Source of the DNA: Nocardioides sp. JS614
Lineage (GTDB): Bacteria > Actinomycetota > Actinomycetes > Propionibacteriales > Nocardioidaceae
Direction: 5' to 3'
Assembly: GCF_000015265.1 (NCBI RefSeq)
Contig: NC_008699.1
Span: 1,116,001-1,180,000, forward strand
DNA length: 64,000 nt
A program made the translations under genes and the position numbers. The notes under the pieces were generated by a model. It made no database searches. It was not told the DNA's origin and saw only the letters and a list, made by a program, of their open reading frames with translations. Of this stretch, positions 36,384 to 44,295 are shown one piece after another (within the stretch, counting starts at the first letter, position 1; each line of letters opens with the position of its first letter).

Positions 36384-37367
36384 CTATGCGGGTTGCGGCT
36401 CTCGGTTGAGAGTCGCGTAGTGGGCCTGCTCGAACTCCACTGGGGTCATCATCCCAAGCGAGCCGTGCAGGCGCCTGTTGTTGTACCAGTCGACCCAGCC
36501 GGCGGTGGCGTACTCGACGTCGCCGATGGTCCGGTAGGGGCCGGCGTGGAAGACCGTGGTGCGGATGCACTCGGTCTTGTAGAGCCCGATCACGCACTCC
36601 ATCAGGGCGTTGTCATAGGCATCGGCAACCGTCCCGATCGAGGGCCGGATGCCTTCCTCGGCGAGGTGTTCGGTGAAGGTGATCGAGGTGTATTGCGATC
36701 CGGCGTCGGCGTGGCCGATCAGTTCGCCGGGCACGATCGGGTGGCCCTCGCGGTCGCGTTGCCACAACGCCATTCGCAGCGGGACGTCGACCAACTCGAC
36801 GGCCTTGGTGGGCGCGACGTTCCAGGCGACGATCTTCTGGGCGAACACGTCGAGGATGAACGCGACGTAGACGAACCCGGCCCAGGTTCTCACGTAGGTG
36901 AAGTCCATGACCCAGGTCCTGTTCGGCGCTTCGGCGGTGAAGTCGCGATCCAGCAGGTCACCGGCTCGCTTGCCGTCCTTGGCCGGGATCGTGGTCCGGA
37001 TCCCCTTCGAACGCCGAACCCCTTGCAGGGACAGGGTTCTCATCGCCCGGTCCACGCTGCCGGGCGATGCCTCGGGCGACGTGCGCTGCACCAGCGCGGT
37101 CATCTTCCGACGCCCGTAGAGCCCCTCGGGTGTCATCCGGCGCACCCCTTCGTGGTCGACGGTCCAGGCCAGGTCACGGACCTGGTTGGTGACCTGAGCG
37201 TCGGTGATCGTCCGGGCTGCGACAAGGCAGTTGGCTTGTGCCCAGTCGCGGTAGGTCCGCGCGGCGATCTGGCAGCCCTGCTCGCGCAGGACCCGGCAGA
37301 TCGACTCGACCGCGTGGCCCTCGGCCCGCAGCTCGTCGATGAACGCGACGATCAGCGATTGCGGGGG
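36384..37367 (-). CDS. IS3-family transposase OrfB (made by -1 frameshift from OrfA)
   Basis: About 327 codons from the slip region. It has the HTH_21-like N-terminal part (VAFIDELRAEGHAVESICRVLREQG, DHEGVRRMTPEGLYGRRKM) and an rve integrase core with the DDE triad: MDFTYVRTWAGFVYVAF, HADAGSQYTSITF, then DNALMECVIGLYKTE. It lacks its own good start. A CCCCCG run at 37362-37368 is a likely -1 slippery site, giving an OrfAB fusion transposase. Confidence 0.88.
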   Translation of the reverse strand, partial: PPQSLIVAFIDELRAEGHAVESICRVLREQGCQIAARTYRDWAQANCLVAARTITDAQVTNQVRDLAWTVDHEGVRRMTPEGLYGRRKMTALVQRTSPEASPGSVDRAMRTLSLQGVRRSKGIRTTIPAKDGKRAGDLLDRDFTAEAPNRTWVMDFTYVRTWAGFVYVAFILDVFAQKIVAWNVAPTKAVELVDVPLRMALWQRDREGHPIVPGELIGHADAGSQYTSITFTEHLAEEGIRPSIGTVADAYDNALMECVIGLYKTECIRTTVFHAGPYRTIGDVEYATAGWVDWYNNRRLHGSLGMMTPVEFEQAHYATLNREPQPA

Positions 37368-37672
37368 TCGAGTTCCCCCGCGAAGAAAATTGAGGCCCGG
37401 CGGAGGATCTCGTTGTCTTCCTCGAGCCGACGGACCTTGGCTTTGAGCTCCTTGATCTCAGCGAGCTCCTCGCTGGTTGCGCCCTGGCGCTGGCCGCCGT
37501 CGATCTGGGCCTGGACGACCCACCGGCGCACGGTCTCCTTCCCGAGGCCTTCGCGGCGTGCGACGGACTCGGCGGCCGCGGTCAGCGACGGGTACTCCGG
37601 CAGGTGCTCCAGCACCTGCCGCACGCACCGCTCCTTGACTGCGGGATCGATCTTCTTCGGCATGGTTCGCAT
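37352..37672 (-). CDS. IS3-family transposase OrfA
   Basis: 106 aa. It has an N-terminal HTH (DPAVKERCVRQVLEHLPEYP, LGKETVRRWVVQAQ) and a leucine-zipper-like end (ELAEIKELKAKVRRLEEDNEILRRA) typical of IS3 OrfA. The stop lies just past the frameshift site, overlapping the OrfB frame. It binds the terminal repeats and forms part of the fusion transposase. Confidence 0.9.
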   Translation of the reverse strand: MRTMPKKIDPAVKERCVRQVLEHLPEYPSLTAAAESVARREGLGKETVRRWVVQAQIDGGQRQGATSEELAEIKELKAKVRRLEEDNEILRRASIFFAGELDPRNR

Positions 37673-37867
37673 CCTTCCAACTCAAAAGGATGCGGCATCA
37701 AACCTGGGGCGCTTCATGGAGCCAGACGGAACGTTTGTTCAGTGTGTTCGCGCGCTCGGACCCGAGGCCCTGACCCACCACAAACAAAGAACCGAGCGTG
37801 AAGTCAGCCCCGACCTCTGAAACTCGGGTCTGTGATGTGATCCGTTGGATATGACGCAGCGCGCCTC

Positions 37868-37888
37868 GTCCGCGACGACGTCGCGGAC
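37868..37888. terminator. Hairpin downstream of the CBASS operon
   Basis: GTCCGCGAC and GTCGCGGAC form a perfect 9-bp stem with a GAC loop, 15 nt beyond the last gene of the operon. There is no T-run. The remaining gap (37717-37903) has no supportable gene. Confidence 0.65.
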
Positions 37889-37903
37889 GCTAACGCCCGT
37901 TGG

Positions 37904-38647
37904 CTACCCCAGGGCGATTGCCGGACGGCGAGCATCGGCCAGCGATGGGCGCGAGCCCCCAGCTGAACGAGCGTGCAGCACGGACCAACGCCACAGCACC
38001 ACGTCTACTACTGCGACCGGGTCACCGATCCAATCGGAGATCTCTGAGCACAGGCGGTCGACGTCATTACGCCCGGTTGCGGCGGCAAACCTCACCATGT
38101 GCCGGTCTGCCTTCGCGACAGATACGCCGATGTTCTTCGCAAGATGCCGCCAAGTAACCGGGCCGATGTAGGGCAACGAGCGAAGGAACGGTTCCAGGTC
38201 GAGGAGGGCCTTGCTAAGCCCAGCGTCGCCAAGCATCCTCACTGTCTCCGCGATCTCAAGGATCGCGTCGATCTTCCGTTCGTGCCCGAACACGTCGAGG
38301 CAGTGACGGCGGACCTCGGGTTTGTTGGCGGCCATTCGCTCAAGATCAAAGCCATGACACGCATCTTCTAGTCTGGGGAAGAGGCGACGTACAACGGCTT
38401 CCCTCATGCCCGCTGACAGCACGACCCAAGAAGCCTCGCTTACGAACTGTCGGGGTGTGACGGAGGACTGGGCAGTCTCAAACTGCCAGGCGACCTCATG
38501 GGCGAAGCCTCCGTCCAGGACTTCTCGCTTGGCCTTCAGGTAGATCCTGACTAGTTCGTCCGTCCCGACTACCTCCACGGGGTTCACAGGGTCATCCTGC
38601 CCCTTCGAGGGACTTGTTGGTCGGAAGCTGGACCGAGGCGCGGTCAC
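37904..38647 (-). CDS. cap11: HhH-GPD (OGG-like) DNA glycosylase, CBASS accessory
   Basis: 247 aa. Residues ~160-200 form the helix-hairpin-helix signature (LRSLPYIGPVTWRHLAKN) followed by KADRHMVRF, where the Asp matches the catalytic Asp of HhH-GPD glycosylases. The OGG1 Schiff-base Lys position appears to be Val, which argues against a classic lyase. OGG-like proteins are one of the accessory genes that define type IV CBASS; the symbol follows that assignment. It overlaps the SLATT gene by 4 nt (GTGA) and is the last gene of the operon. Confidence 0.75.
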   Translation of the reverse strand: MTAPRSSFRPTSPSKGQDDPVNPVEVVGTDELVRIYLKAKREVLDGGFAHEVAWQFETAQSSVTPRQFVSEASWVVLSAGMREAVVRRLFPRLEDACHGFDLERMAANKPEVRRHCLDVFGHERKIDAILEIAETVRMLGDAGLSKALLDLEPFLRSLPYIGPVTWRHLAKNIGVSVAKADRHMVRFAAATGRNDVDRLCSEISDWIGDPVAVVDVVLWRWSVLHARSAGGSRPSLADARRPAIALG

Positions 38648-39222
38648 GGAAGTCGCTGCCGCACTCTTCGACGCGCACGAAGGGCACCCATCCCGGGATG
38701 CTGGCTCAATACGCGGCTGACTTCCAGCTTGCGAAGGTGTGCTGACTTCAGCGGATTGAAGAGGACGTTCGGGATCTCTGGGAGACGTCCGGTGACGTCC
38801 CGATACTTCTGCGAGAGCAGCGCTTGGACCTCAGGACTGACCCCTGCGGCTGCCGCGTCGCGATAGTCATTCTTGAGCACGACGAGCTCCTTCACAGCTT
38901 CGCCTCGCCGTCGGGACGCACCTCTAGGATCCAGAACAATGTCCACCAGCGTGAGCGAGAACGTCGCAACTGCGAGCCAGCCAAGCCACGTCGTCCGACG
39001 GGCCTCCAAACCGAACAACTCGACGGAGTCATCGCCACCAGCGAACGCAAAGGCAACGCCGACGACGGACAGAACTAGCACGACGACTAGAAAGCCGGTG
39101 CCGAGTGCGCCGTACCAGTCGCGAAGAGATGCCTGCATGCTGATTGCCTGGTCGATAAGGCGAGCCTCCTTCTCCGTGTTCGATTCACGCCGTGACGGCG
39201 AATCCTCTACCGCGTCACTCAT
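38644..39222 (-). CDS. SLATT-domain two-TM membrane effector of CBASS
   Basis: 192 aa. Two membrane helices (about LGTGFLVVVLVLSVVGVAFA and WLGWLAVATFSLTLVDIVL) sit after an N-terminal amphipathic helix and before a long helical tail (RRRGEAVKELVVLKNDYRDA, VQALLSQKYRDVTGRLP). This is the SLATT layout, an effector class predicted to form pores when a SMODS-type cyclase signals. It overlaps the CD-NTase stop by 8 nt from ATG 39222; an ATG at 39243 is an alternative. Activation would depolarise the membrane and stop phage growth; this is inferred from the family. Confidence 0.8.
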   Translation of the reverse strand: MSDAVEDSPSRRESNTEKEARLIDQAISMQASLRDWYGALGTGFLVVVLVLSVVGVAFAFAGGDDSVELFGLEARRTTWLGWLAVATFSLTLVDIVLDPRGASRRRGEAVKELVVLKNDYRDAAAAGVSPEVQALLSQKYRDVTGRLPEIPNVLFNPLKSAHLRKLEVSRVLSQHPGMGALRARRRVRQRLP

Positions 39223-40129
39223 GAAGGATGGCTCGTAGATCATCAGCGTTCGTAACTTGGGCGAGGCGCGATGCTAACCGGCGGATACCCTGTCGGACCG
39301 TCTCGCGTAGAGGGCTGCCAGCCGGGCCCAAGTGACTGTCAATGTGAACCGACTGGCCGGTGATATCGCCGGTCGGGCGCATTACAACATCGGCGGTGTG
39401 CTCTATCAGGTGACGCAGCATTGACATGCGGTCACGCCGCCCCGAATAGCCCTTGAAAGCGTCAACCGCGATGGCTTCAACGTGGTATCCGGACAGGCGC
39501 TGCCCGTCCGGCAGCCCCGCCATCGCGGCCTTTGCAAGCTTGATAGTCGGAACGATCGCGCCACCGTTTGCCCTGTTCACTTCTGTCAACTTTTCAGCGA
39601 ACTTGTGTGGACGGATATGACGCCAACGACTTCCGTCCTCAGACGCGATGGAGGTGTGGCCGTCCCGTTCAACCGCCGGCAGGAGCTGAATCTGTGAACC
39701 GTCGCGGTAAGTGATCGTGACCGCGAGGACGCCAGCGTCCACCGAAAGTGCGTCGCCAGCGGGGAGGCTGCCGGCAAGTGCCTGCCGTAGGCGCTCGACC
39801 AGTTCATGCGGAGCGGCCCCCTGATCGTTCAGTACGACCAGTGCATCCACGTCGCTCAGGCCGTCAACGTACGTGTGTTTCGCAACGCTGCCGCCGAAGA
39901 GAAGTCGATCCATCTCGAGTGCTCCCCCGGCCAAGGCCTCCGAGATTGCGTCTAGACGTTCCTGAACCAGCCCGACGTCTCGGTCGTTGTATGCCGCCAG
40001 CTCTTGCGCGAGCACGGCGTTGAGCTCGGCCTCGGTCTCCTGGCGGCGCAGATCTTCGCGGACACGTTGCCGGACGGCCTCCATCTCGCTGTCGCTGGGT
40101 CGCGAGCTCGATCCGCCGCTGCCGCCCAT
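39215..40129 (-). CDS. CD-NTase (CBASS cyclic-oligonucleotide synthase)
   Basis: 304 aa. The Pol-beta-type nucleotidyltransferase core shows LFGGSVAKHTYVDGLSDVDA (residues 78-97) with the metal-binding pair Asp93/Asp95. A later strand, DGSQIQLLPAV, has Gln148 where many relatives keep a third acid. The N-terminus is MGGSGGSSSRP, so Met removal exposes Gly2. In type IV CBASS this terminal glycine is reported to be the site of deazaguanine conjugation. It lies 3 nt after the TGT-like gene and overlaps the SLATT effector. The product nucleotide cannot be predicted. Confidence 0.88.
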   Translation of the reverse strand: MGGSGGSSSRPSDSEMEAVRQRVREDLRRQETEAELNAVLAQELAAYNDRDVGLVQERLDAISEALAGGALEMDRLLFGGSVAKHTYVDGLSDVDALVVLNDQGAAPHELVERLRQALAGSLPAGDALSVDAGVLAVTITYRDGSQIQLLPAVERDGHTSIASEDGSRWRHIRPHKFAEKLTEVNRANGGAIVPTIKLAKAAMAGLPDGQRLSGYHVEAIAVDAFKGYSGRRDRMSMLRHLIEHTADVVMRPTGDITGQSVHIDSHLGPAGSPLRETVRQGIRRLASRLAQVTNADDLRAILHE

Positions 40130-40132
40130 ACG

Positions 40133-41188
40133 TCAGCCCTCCAACGCGAGCCTGGCTCGCAAGTCGTCGTAGACTTCTCGGATCCTGACGTGCCTGCTCC
40201 CGAGATGCTCATATCGTTCGGGCTCGGCCGCCCAACGCGCCAGGCTTCTATGCATCGAGCCTAGGGCCGCCAAGTTTGACATCAGCCGTCGCATCTCGCG
40301 TGTCTCCTCACCGTCGTCGGTGTTGCCTGTCAGCACGGCGAGCTGGTCGGGATGGGCGGATAAGTCCTCAACGTAGGCATACCGTAGCCAACTCAGCCCG
40401 TCGAAAATCTCCCCACCGGCCATGAAATACAAAGGTGTGTAGAGGGGATCGAGACTCCCGAAGACGTGGATCGGCGTTTCGCGACAGCCGCTGCCATCTA
40501 GCAGAATCCGTAGACGAGCAAGTGTGACGAGCCGGTCGAGCACGGTGCGGCCAAGTTCTTTTTCTGTCACGCCGATTACATCGAACGCCCGAAGATTTGG
40601 GGCGTCAAGCGTCAACGCGACAACGTCCAAGAACGGCTTCCGACCTTCGGGCTTGAGCAAGAAATCGCTCTTTAGGTGGGGCCTAGCTGCGAAGAAGCGC
40701 TGGGCGGTCTCACGCTGGGTTTGGTAGGTCGCCCGGCCGCTGTCCGGGTCTGCGAGGTCGATTGGCTCGTCGTAGCTGACCACAAGTAGCTCCCGATCGC
40801 GCGGGAGTCGGTCGGCGACCTCTTCAAAATCCTCGCGCGTAAACGTTCGGGGGGAGTAATGCCCGCGCCGAGTCTCGCCGGCCTCAAATTCGTAGGAGTT
40901 GAGCTCGTAGCCGCCGCTGTCGACGACCAGCAGTTCCGGCGTTTCGTAGATCGTCTGCCGGTGATTCTCTCCAAGAAAGAGTTTCGCTTCCGGCATTAAC
41001 TGGTGGGCCAGGTCGTAAGCCGACACAAGCAAACTGTCAGTGAGATCCTGCGCAACTGACCGGAGCGACGTACCGGCTTCAGAAACTCCGTCGATCAGAG
41101 GGAACCCCTTGCTGGAGACGCTTGGGACGAGCAGCGGTCCTCGGAGCGGCCTGTCGGTGAGCCGGAGGTTTCGACTACGCGCCAGCAT
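40133..41188 (-). CDS. cap10: tRNA-guanine transglycosylase-like protein (Cap10-like)
   Basis: 351 aa. It has the TGT barrel blocks LLVPSVSSKGFP, LLVSAYDL, LLVVDSGGYEL (matching canonical DSGGFQ, Asp90) and HVFGSLDP followed by FMAGGEIFDGLSWLRYAY. The C-terminal zinc cluster (CxCxxC...H) of true tRNA-modifying TGTs is absent; only one Cys is visible. This fits the remodelled TGT of type IV CBASS, which binds the CD-NTase rather than tRNA. The ATG at 41188 lies within the end of the QueC-like gene (14-nt overlap), with GGAGA upstream. Confidence 0.8.
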   Translation of the reverse strand: MLARSRNLRLTDRPLRGPLLVPSVSSKGFPLIDGVSEAGTSLRSVAQDLTDSLLVSAYDLAHQLMPEAKLFLGENHRQTIYETPELLVVDSGGYELNSYEFEAGETRRGHYSPRTFTREDFEEVADRLPRDRELLVVSYDEPIDLADPDSGRATYQTQRETAQRFFAARPHLKSDFLLKPEGRKPFLDVVALTLDAPNLRAFDVIGVTEKELGRTVLDRLVTLARLRILLDGSGCRETPIHVFGSLDPLYTPLYFMAGGEIFDGLSWLRYAYVEDLSAHPDQLAVLTGNTDDGEETREMRRLMSNLAALGSMHRSLARWAAEPERYEHLGSRHVRIREVYDDLRARLALEG

Positions 41189-41726
41189 CGAGCAGTCTCC
41201 TATCTGCACAAGACGAGCAAGATCCACAGGGAGCCGCCGTCGTTTCACAGCTGTGCGTGAGCTCAATGGGCACCCCGTTTGCCACTGCAAGCTCGTATAC
41301 CTGGGCCTTGTCCAGGTTGGAAAGCGGCGCGAGAAGCCCAGCGGTGCCACCGTGCTGTGCGTCCAGCAGTGCTTGCCACGAGCCCGCCCACGCTAGAGAA
41401 CAGTCGGCGTATCCAGTTCCGGCGTGGGTACCGATCGCAACGAAGCCACCGCCTGCAACGCTCAACGCTGCGGCCACGAGTAGGTCGTTGCGTCCGAGAA
41501 ATTCGCCGGAGGCGGGCGGAGCCAAACCTTTGATGACCACTTCCATCCATGGACTGCCGAAGTGGTTCGCGATGGCGCGGCTCGCTTGCCGTTCGACGTC
41601 GGCGACTGGTTGTCCGTAGTCGACCCAAACGCTGACCGGGCTGCGATTGCTGAGCATGGCGAGTACCAACGCACTGTCGACACCGCCGCTGAGCAAGACG
41701 CAAATGTCAGTCGCTGGGCGCTTCAC
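41175..41726 (-). CDS. cap9: QueC-like 7-cyano-7-deazaguanine synthase homologue (Cap9-like)
   Basis: 183 aa, shorter than housekeeping QueC (~220-230 aa). The PP-loop LLSGGVDSA (residues 11-19) binds ATP, and C-x6-C-x2-C-x2-C near the end is the zinc site. QueC adenylates the carboxylate of 7-carboxy-7-deazaguanine. In type IV CBASS the homologue is thought to join that activated group to the N-terminal glycine of the CD-NTase. Its place directly before the TGT-like and CD-NTase genes supports this. It starts with GTG, 65 nt after queE. Confidence 0.85.
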   Translation of the reverse strand: MKRPATDICVLLSGGVDSALVLAMLSNRSPVSVWVDYGQPVADVERQASRAIANHFGSPWMEVVIKGLAPPASGEFLGRNDLLVAAALSVAGGGFVAIGTHAGTGYADCSLAWAGSWQALLDAQHGGTAGLLAPLSNLDKAQVYELAVANGVPIELTHSCETTAAPCGSCSSCADRRLLDAGA

Positions 41727-41791
41727 GTCAGCACAATGTCATGAACCGAGGGCCCACGATGGACCAACTCGCAAGCAGATGTTGGATCCCC

Positions 41792-42541
41792 TCATCGACC
41801 CCGGTCATTCCCCCACATGATGACCTGGAGCCGACTGCTCAGCGACCAACCCCTGGATGCGACCGGACCCGTGAGCTCAGCCATCCTTGCCAGCACGGTT
41901 TCCCGCTCCGTCCCTTCTGGCATGATCCAGACCCTTTCAGGCTTCGTTTGTAGCCGGGATGTGATCTCGTCAACCTCGGCCAATTCCTCTGGCGACGCGA
42001 CGACGAATTTGAGAACGGAATGAGGGAGGACGGAGATCGCCTCTAAGACCGGCCAACGAAGACGTGCCTGAGGTCGGCCACCGGCGTTCGCCAGCTTCGG
42101 GCTAACGACGATCAGTCGCACCGCATCCGCGAGCGGGCCCAATGGAAGCGAGCCGCTAGTCTCGAGCTCAACGGCGCTGCCGCTCCGAGTGACGGCCTCC
42201 GCGAGACGGGCAGCTTCGACGGCTTGGAGTGCTGGCTCGCCACCGGTGATGACGACAAGCGGGACCCCGAATGAGAGCGCTTTGTCGGCTACTTCGGCCG
42301 TCGGTTTGGCAACGAGCTCCGACGCGAGATCGTAACGACTGCTGTCCCATGTGTAGGAGGTATCGCACCAGACGCACGCAAGATTGCACGCGCCGAGTCG
42401 CACGAATGCGGCCGATTTGCCCGCGCTTGGACCCTCCCCCTGCAGCGTTGGGCCGAAGATCTCACTGATCAGCAGTTCTCCTCGCCCGGGGCGTCCGACG
42501 CCGCGCCACGTAGAGTCAGCTTTCGATGACAACGGACCCAT
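41792..42541 (-). CDS. queE: 7-carboxy-7-deazaguanine synthase
   Basis: 249 aa. It is a radical-SAM enzyme: SEIFGPTLQGEGPSAGKSAAF leads into CNLACVWC (CxxxCxxC cluster ligands). The GGEP motif is in VVITGGEPALQ, with LETSGS and VVSPKLANAG following. It converts 6-carboxytetrahydropterin to 7-carboxy-7-deazaguanine, the substrate of the QueC-like protein. ATG 42541 is chosen because GGGAGA lies 7 nt before it; it overlaps queD by 26 nt. Family-typical sequence begins ~22 residues in, so a later non-ATG start is possible. Confidence 0.92.
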   Translation of the reverse strand: MGPLSSKADSTWRGVGRPGRGELLISEIFGPTLQGEGPSAGKSAAFVRLGACNLACVWCDTSYTWDSSRYDLASELVAKPTAEVADKALSFGVPLVVITGGEPALQAVEAARLAEAVTRSGSAVELETSGSLPLGPLADAVRLIVVSPKLANAGGRPQARLRWPVLEAISVLPHSVLKFVVASPEELAEVDEITSRLQTKPERVWIMPEGTERETVLARMAELTGPVASRGWSLSSRLQVIMWGNDRGR

Positions 42542-42872
42542 CCTCCGTCTCCCACAACCGCAGCATGGTCCACGACAACCCTGCGGCGTCGAGCCGCTCC
42601 CCGATATGGACAGCGACCAACTCGGCAGTTGGATTCTCAAGCAGGGCATTCAAGTCGACGTGGTCCAAGCCGGCAGGGCCCTCTAGCACGTGTTGATCCA
42701 CGATGGCGTCGACCTCGGCGAAGTCCATCACAACGCCGCGATCATCCAGTTCGCCAGTCACATGGACTTCGAGTACATACGAGTGGCCATGAATCCGGCT
42801 GCATTTCCCGGGATGCCACGGCAAGGTGTGGGCGGCCTCGAAACGGTACCGGCGAACGATGCTTATCCGCAT
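42516..42872 (-). CDS. queD: 6-carboxytetrahydropterin synthase
   Basis: 118 aa, full length. FEAAHTLPWHPGKCSRIHGHSY holds the zinc-binding His residues and the catalytic Cys, and MDFAEVD and LDHVDLNALLENPTAE are conserved. It makes 6-carboxytetrahydropterin from the GTP cyclohydrolase product, the first committed step to deazaguanine. It is the first gene of the operon, apparently leaderless (TAGCCT 6 nt before the ATG). No folE is present, so dihydroneopterin triphosphate must come from the host. Confidence 0.93.
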   Translation of the reverse strand: MRISIVRRYRFEAAHTLPWHPGKCSRIHGHSYVLEVHVTGELDDRGVVMDFAEVDAIVDQHVLEGPAGLDHVDLNALLENPTAELVAVHIGERLDAAGLSWTMLRLWETEDGSVVIES

Positions 42873-42878
42873 GTCCGC

Positions 42879-42884
42879 AGGCTA
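42879..42884 (-). promoter_or_regulatory. Leaderless -10 box of the CBASS operon
   Basis: TAGCCT is read on the minus strand, 6 nt before the queD ATG. From 42885 to 43084 I see no gene. Confidence 0.5.
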
Positions 42885-43084
42885 CGGCCGGTAGATGGCT
42901 CGACTGGGAGGGCGCGCCCTTCGACTCGGGCGTCGGAGGCGACTGGCGACTCGGGCGCACCGTGGCAGCAGTAATGGTTGCCGACCCTTGCTGCTGCTGC
43001 AGGTCGATCCGCCATCTATCTCGACGATTTGGGCGGCCAGAGTGGAGCGCTGTGACCGTTACCGGCTGATAGACGAGGCGACGC

Positions 43085-44236
43085 TCAAGTACATCTGCGA
43101 TCAGATGCATGGCTCACTGACCCGTACTCGCCTCCAACCTCGGCGAGGATCGCGGCCGGCTTGCCCAGCGACGCGGCCATGATCGACTCCGCAGCCTTAC
43201 GTGTGCGGTCCTCAGCGGTCGGCCAGAGGTGTGCGTAGGTGTTGAGCGTCGTAGTCGCTTTCGCGTGCCCGAGCGATCGTTGGACGGTCACAACGTCGCA
43301 CCCGGCCGCGATGAGCCCGGAGGCGTAGAAGTGCCGCAGGTCGTGGAGTTTGATGCCGGACAGGCCGGCGTCGCGCAGCGTCTTCCGCCACCAGTAGCCG
43401 ATGGTGTTCTGGTGCGGTGGGTCGTCGCCCTCCCCGGCGAAGAGCCACCGAGCCTTGCCGGTGGTGCCGTGAGCGCCGACGTGCTCGGCGAGCACGTTGA
43501 CGAGACTGTCGGCGAGGTAGACGACGCGCTCTGAGCCGTACTTCGGTGCCCGTACGTCAATCGCCCCACCATTGACGCGCTGCACCTGGCGGGAGACCTT
43601 CAGCGACCTGCGGAGGAAGTCGACGTCGCCGAGCTGGACCCCGGCGGCCTCACCCAACCGCAGCCCGGCGAAGGCGCAGAGGGCGATGAACGGCTGGAAG
43701 CGTTCGTCAGCCACGGCCATGAGCTGCCTCACCTCCTCCGGCGCGGGGATCGACATGCCGACGTCCGCGCGACGGCCGCGGGGAAGGCGTACGCCGTCGG
43801 TCGGGTCGGAGCCGATCACCCGGTCCTTCACGGCGGCTCGGAACACTGATCTGACGTTGACGTAGCGCGTCTTGATCGTGCCGGGGGCGAGTCCGGCGGC
43901 GTTCATCTGCTTGATCCAGGTCTCGACGTCCGAGCGCCGGACCTGCTTCATCGGCTTCCCCGCGAAGGGCACGGATCTCGCCGCCAGTGACATCGCGAGC
44001 ACGGTGCCGGGTGCCCAGACCTGGCGGGCCGACCACTCGCCGAAGAAGGCCGCGAACGTGATCCGGCCGGCCTTGGGGTCGGCGTACGTGCCGGTGACTA
44101 CCGCCGAGGTGACTTGATCCAGCCACTGCTGGGCGTCGATCTTGCGGTCGAAGTGCCGGGCGCGTTCGTTGCCGGCCTCGTCGCGGTACCGCGCACGCCA
44201 CTTGCCGTTGGCTCGCTTGGCGATGTTTCCCGCCAT
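43085..44236 (-). CDS. int: Tyrosine recombinase (integrase)
   Basis: 383 aa. It has an arm-binding N-terminus (RANGKWRARYRDEAGNERARHF), a core-binding SAM-like domain (~65-165) and a catalytic domain with the R-H-R-H-Y set: AGLRLGEA (Arg), HDLRH (His and Arg), LGHAKATTTLNTYAH (His, Tyr). This is the layout of actinomycete phage/ICE integrases. An excisionase gene lies directly upstream. It is the best candidate for integration of island 2, although it sits ~7 kb from the nearest repeat. Confidence 0.93.
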   Translation of the reverse strand: MAGNIAKRANGKWRARYRDEAGNERARHFDRKIDAQQWLDQVTSAVVTGTYADPKAGRITFAAFFGEWSARQVWAPGTVLAMSLAARSVPFAGKPMKQVRRSDVETWIKQMNAAGLAPGTIKTRYVNVRSVFRAAVKDRVIGSDPTDGVRLPRGRRADVGMSIPAPEEVRQLMAVADERFQPFIALCAFAGLRLGEAAGVQLGDVDFLRRSLKVSRQVQRVNGGAIDVRAPKYGSERVVYLADSLVNVLAEHVGAHGTTGKARWLFAGEGDDPPHQNTIGYWWRKTLRDAGLSGIKLHDLRHFYASGLIAAGCDVVTVQRSLGHAKATTTLNTYAHLWPTAEDRTRKAAESIMAASLGKPAAILAEVGGEYGSVSHASDRRCT

Positions 44237-44295
44237 GGTGATGCTCCTTCCAGGATCGCGCCATCGTCTCTCTGAGATCCGACGGTGGGGCAGGG

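Larger units (their letters stand above)
36357..37716 (-). mobile_element. IS3-family insertion sequence (1360 bp)
   Basis: The ends are inverted repeats: TGAAGCGCCTCAGG... at 36357 and TGAAGCGCCCCAGG... read inward from 37716, with 21 of 25 positions matching. TGG on both sides (36354-36356 and 37717-37719) is a 3-bp target duplication. Two overlapping transposase frames on the minus strand are intact. It separates the left att region of island 2 from the CBASS operon. Confidence 0.88.

Noticed and set aside
40133..42872. DNA deazaguanine modification (dpd) cluster
   Set aside because: queD, queE, queC and a TGT-like gene recall dpd, but no DpdB or other dpd genes are present. The CD-NTase, SLATT and OGG-like genes in the same operon fit type IV CBASS better.
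40133..42872. Ordinary queuosine (tRNA) biosynthesis operon
   Set aside because: queF, queA and queG are absent, the TGT-like protein lacks its zinc site, and the QueC-like protein is short and overlaps CBASS genes.
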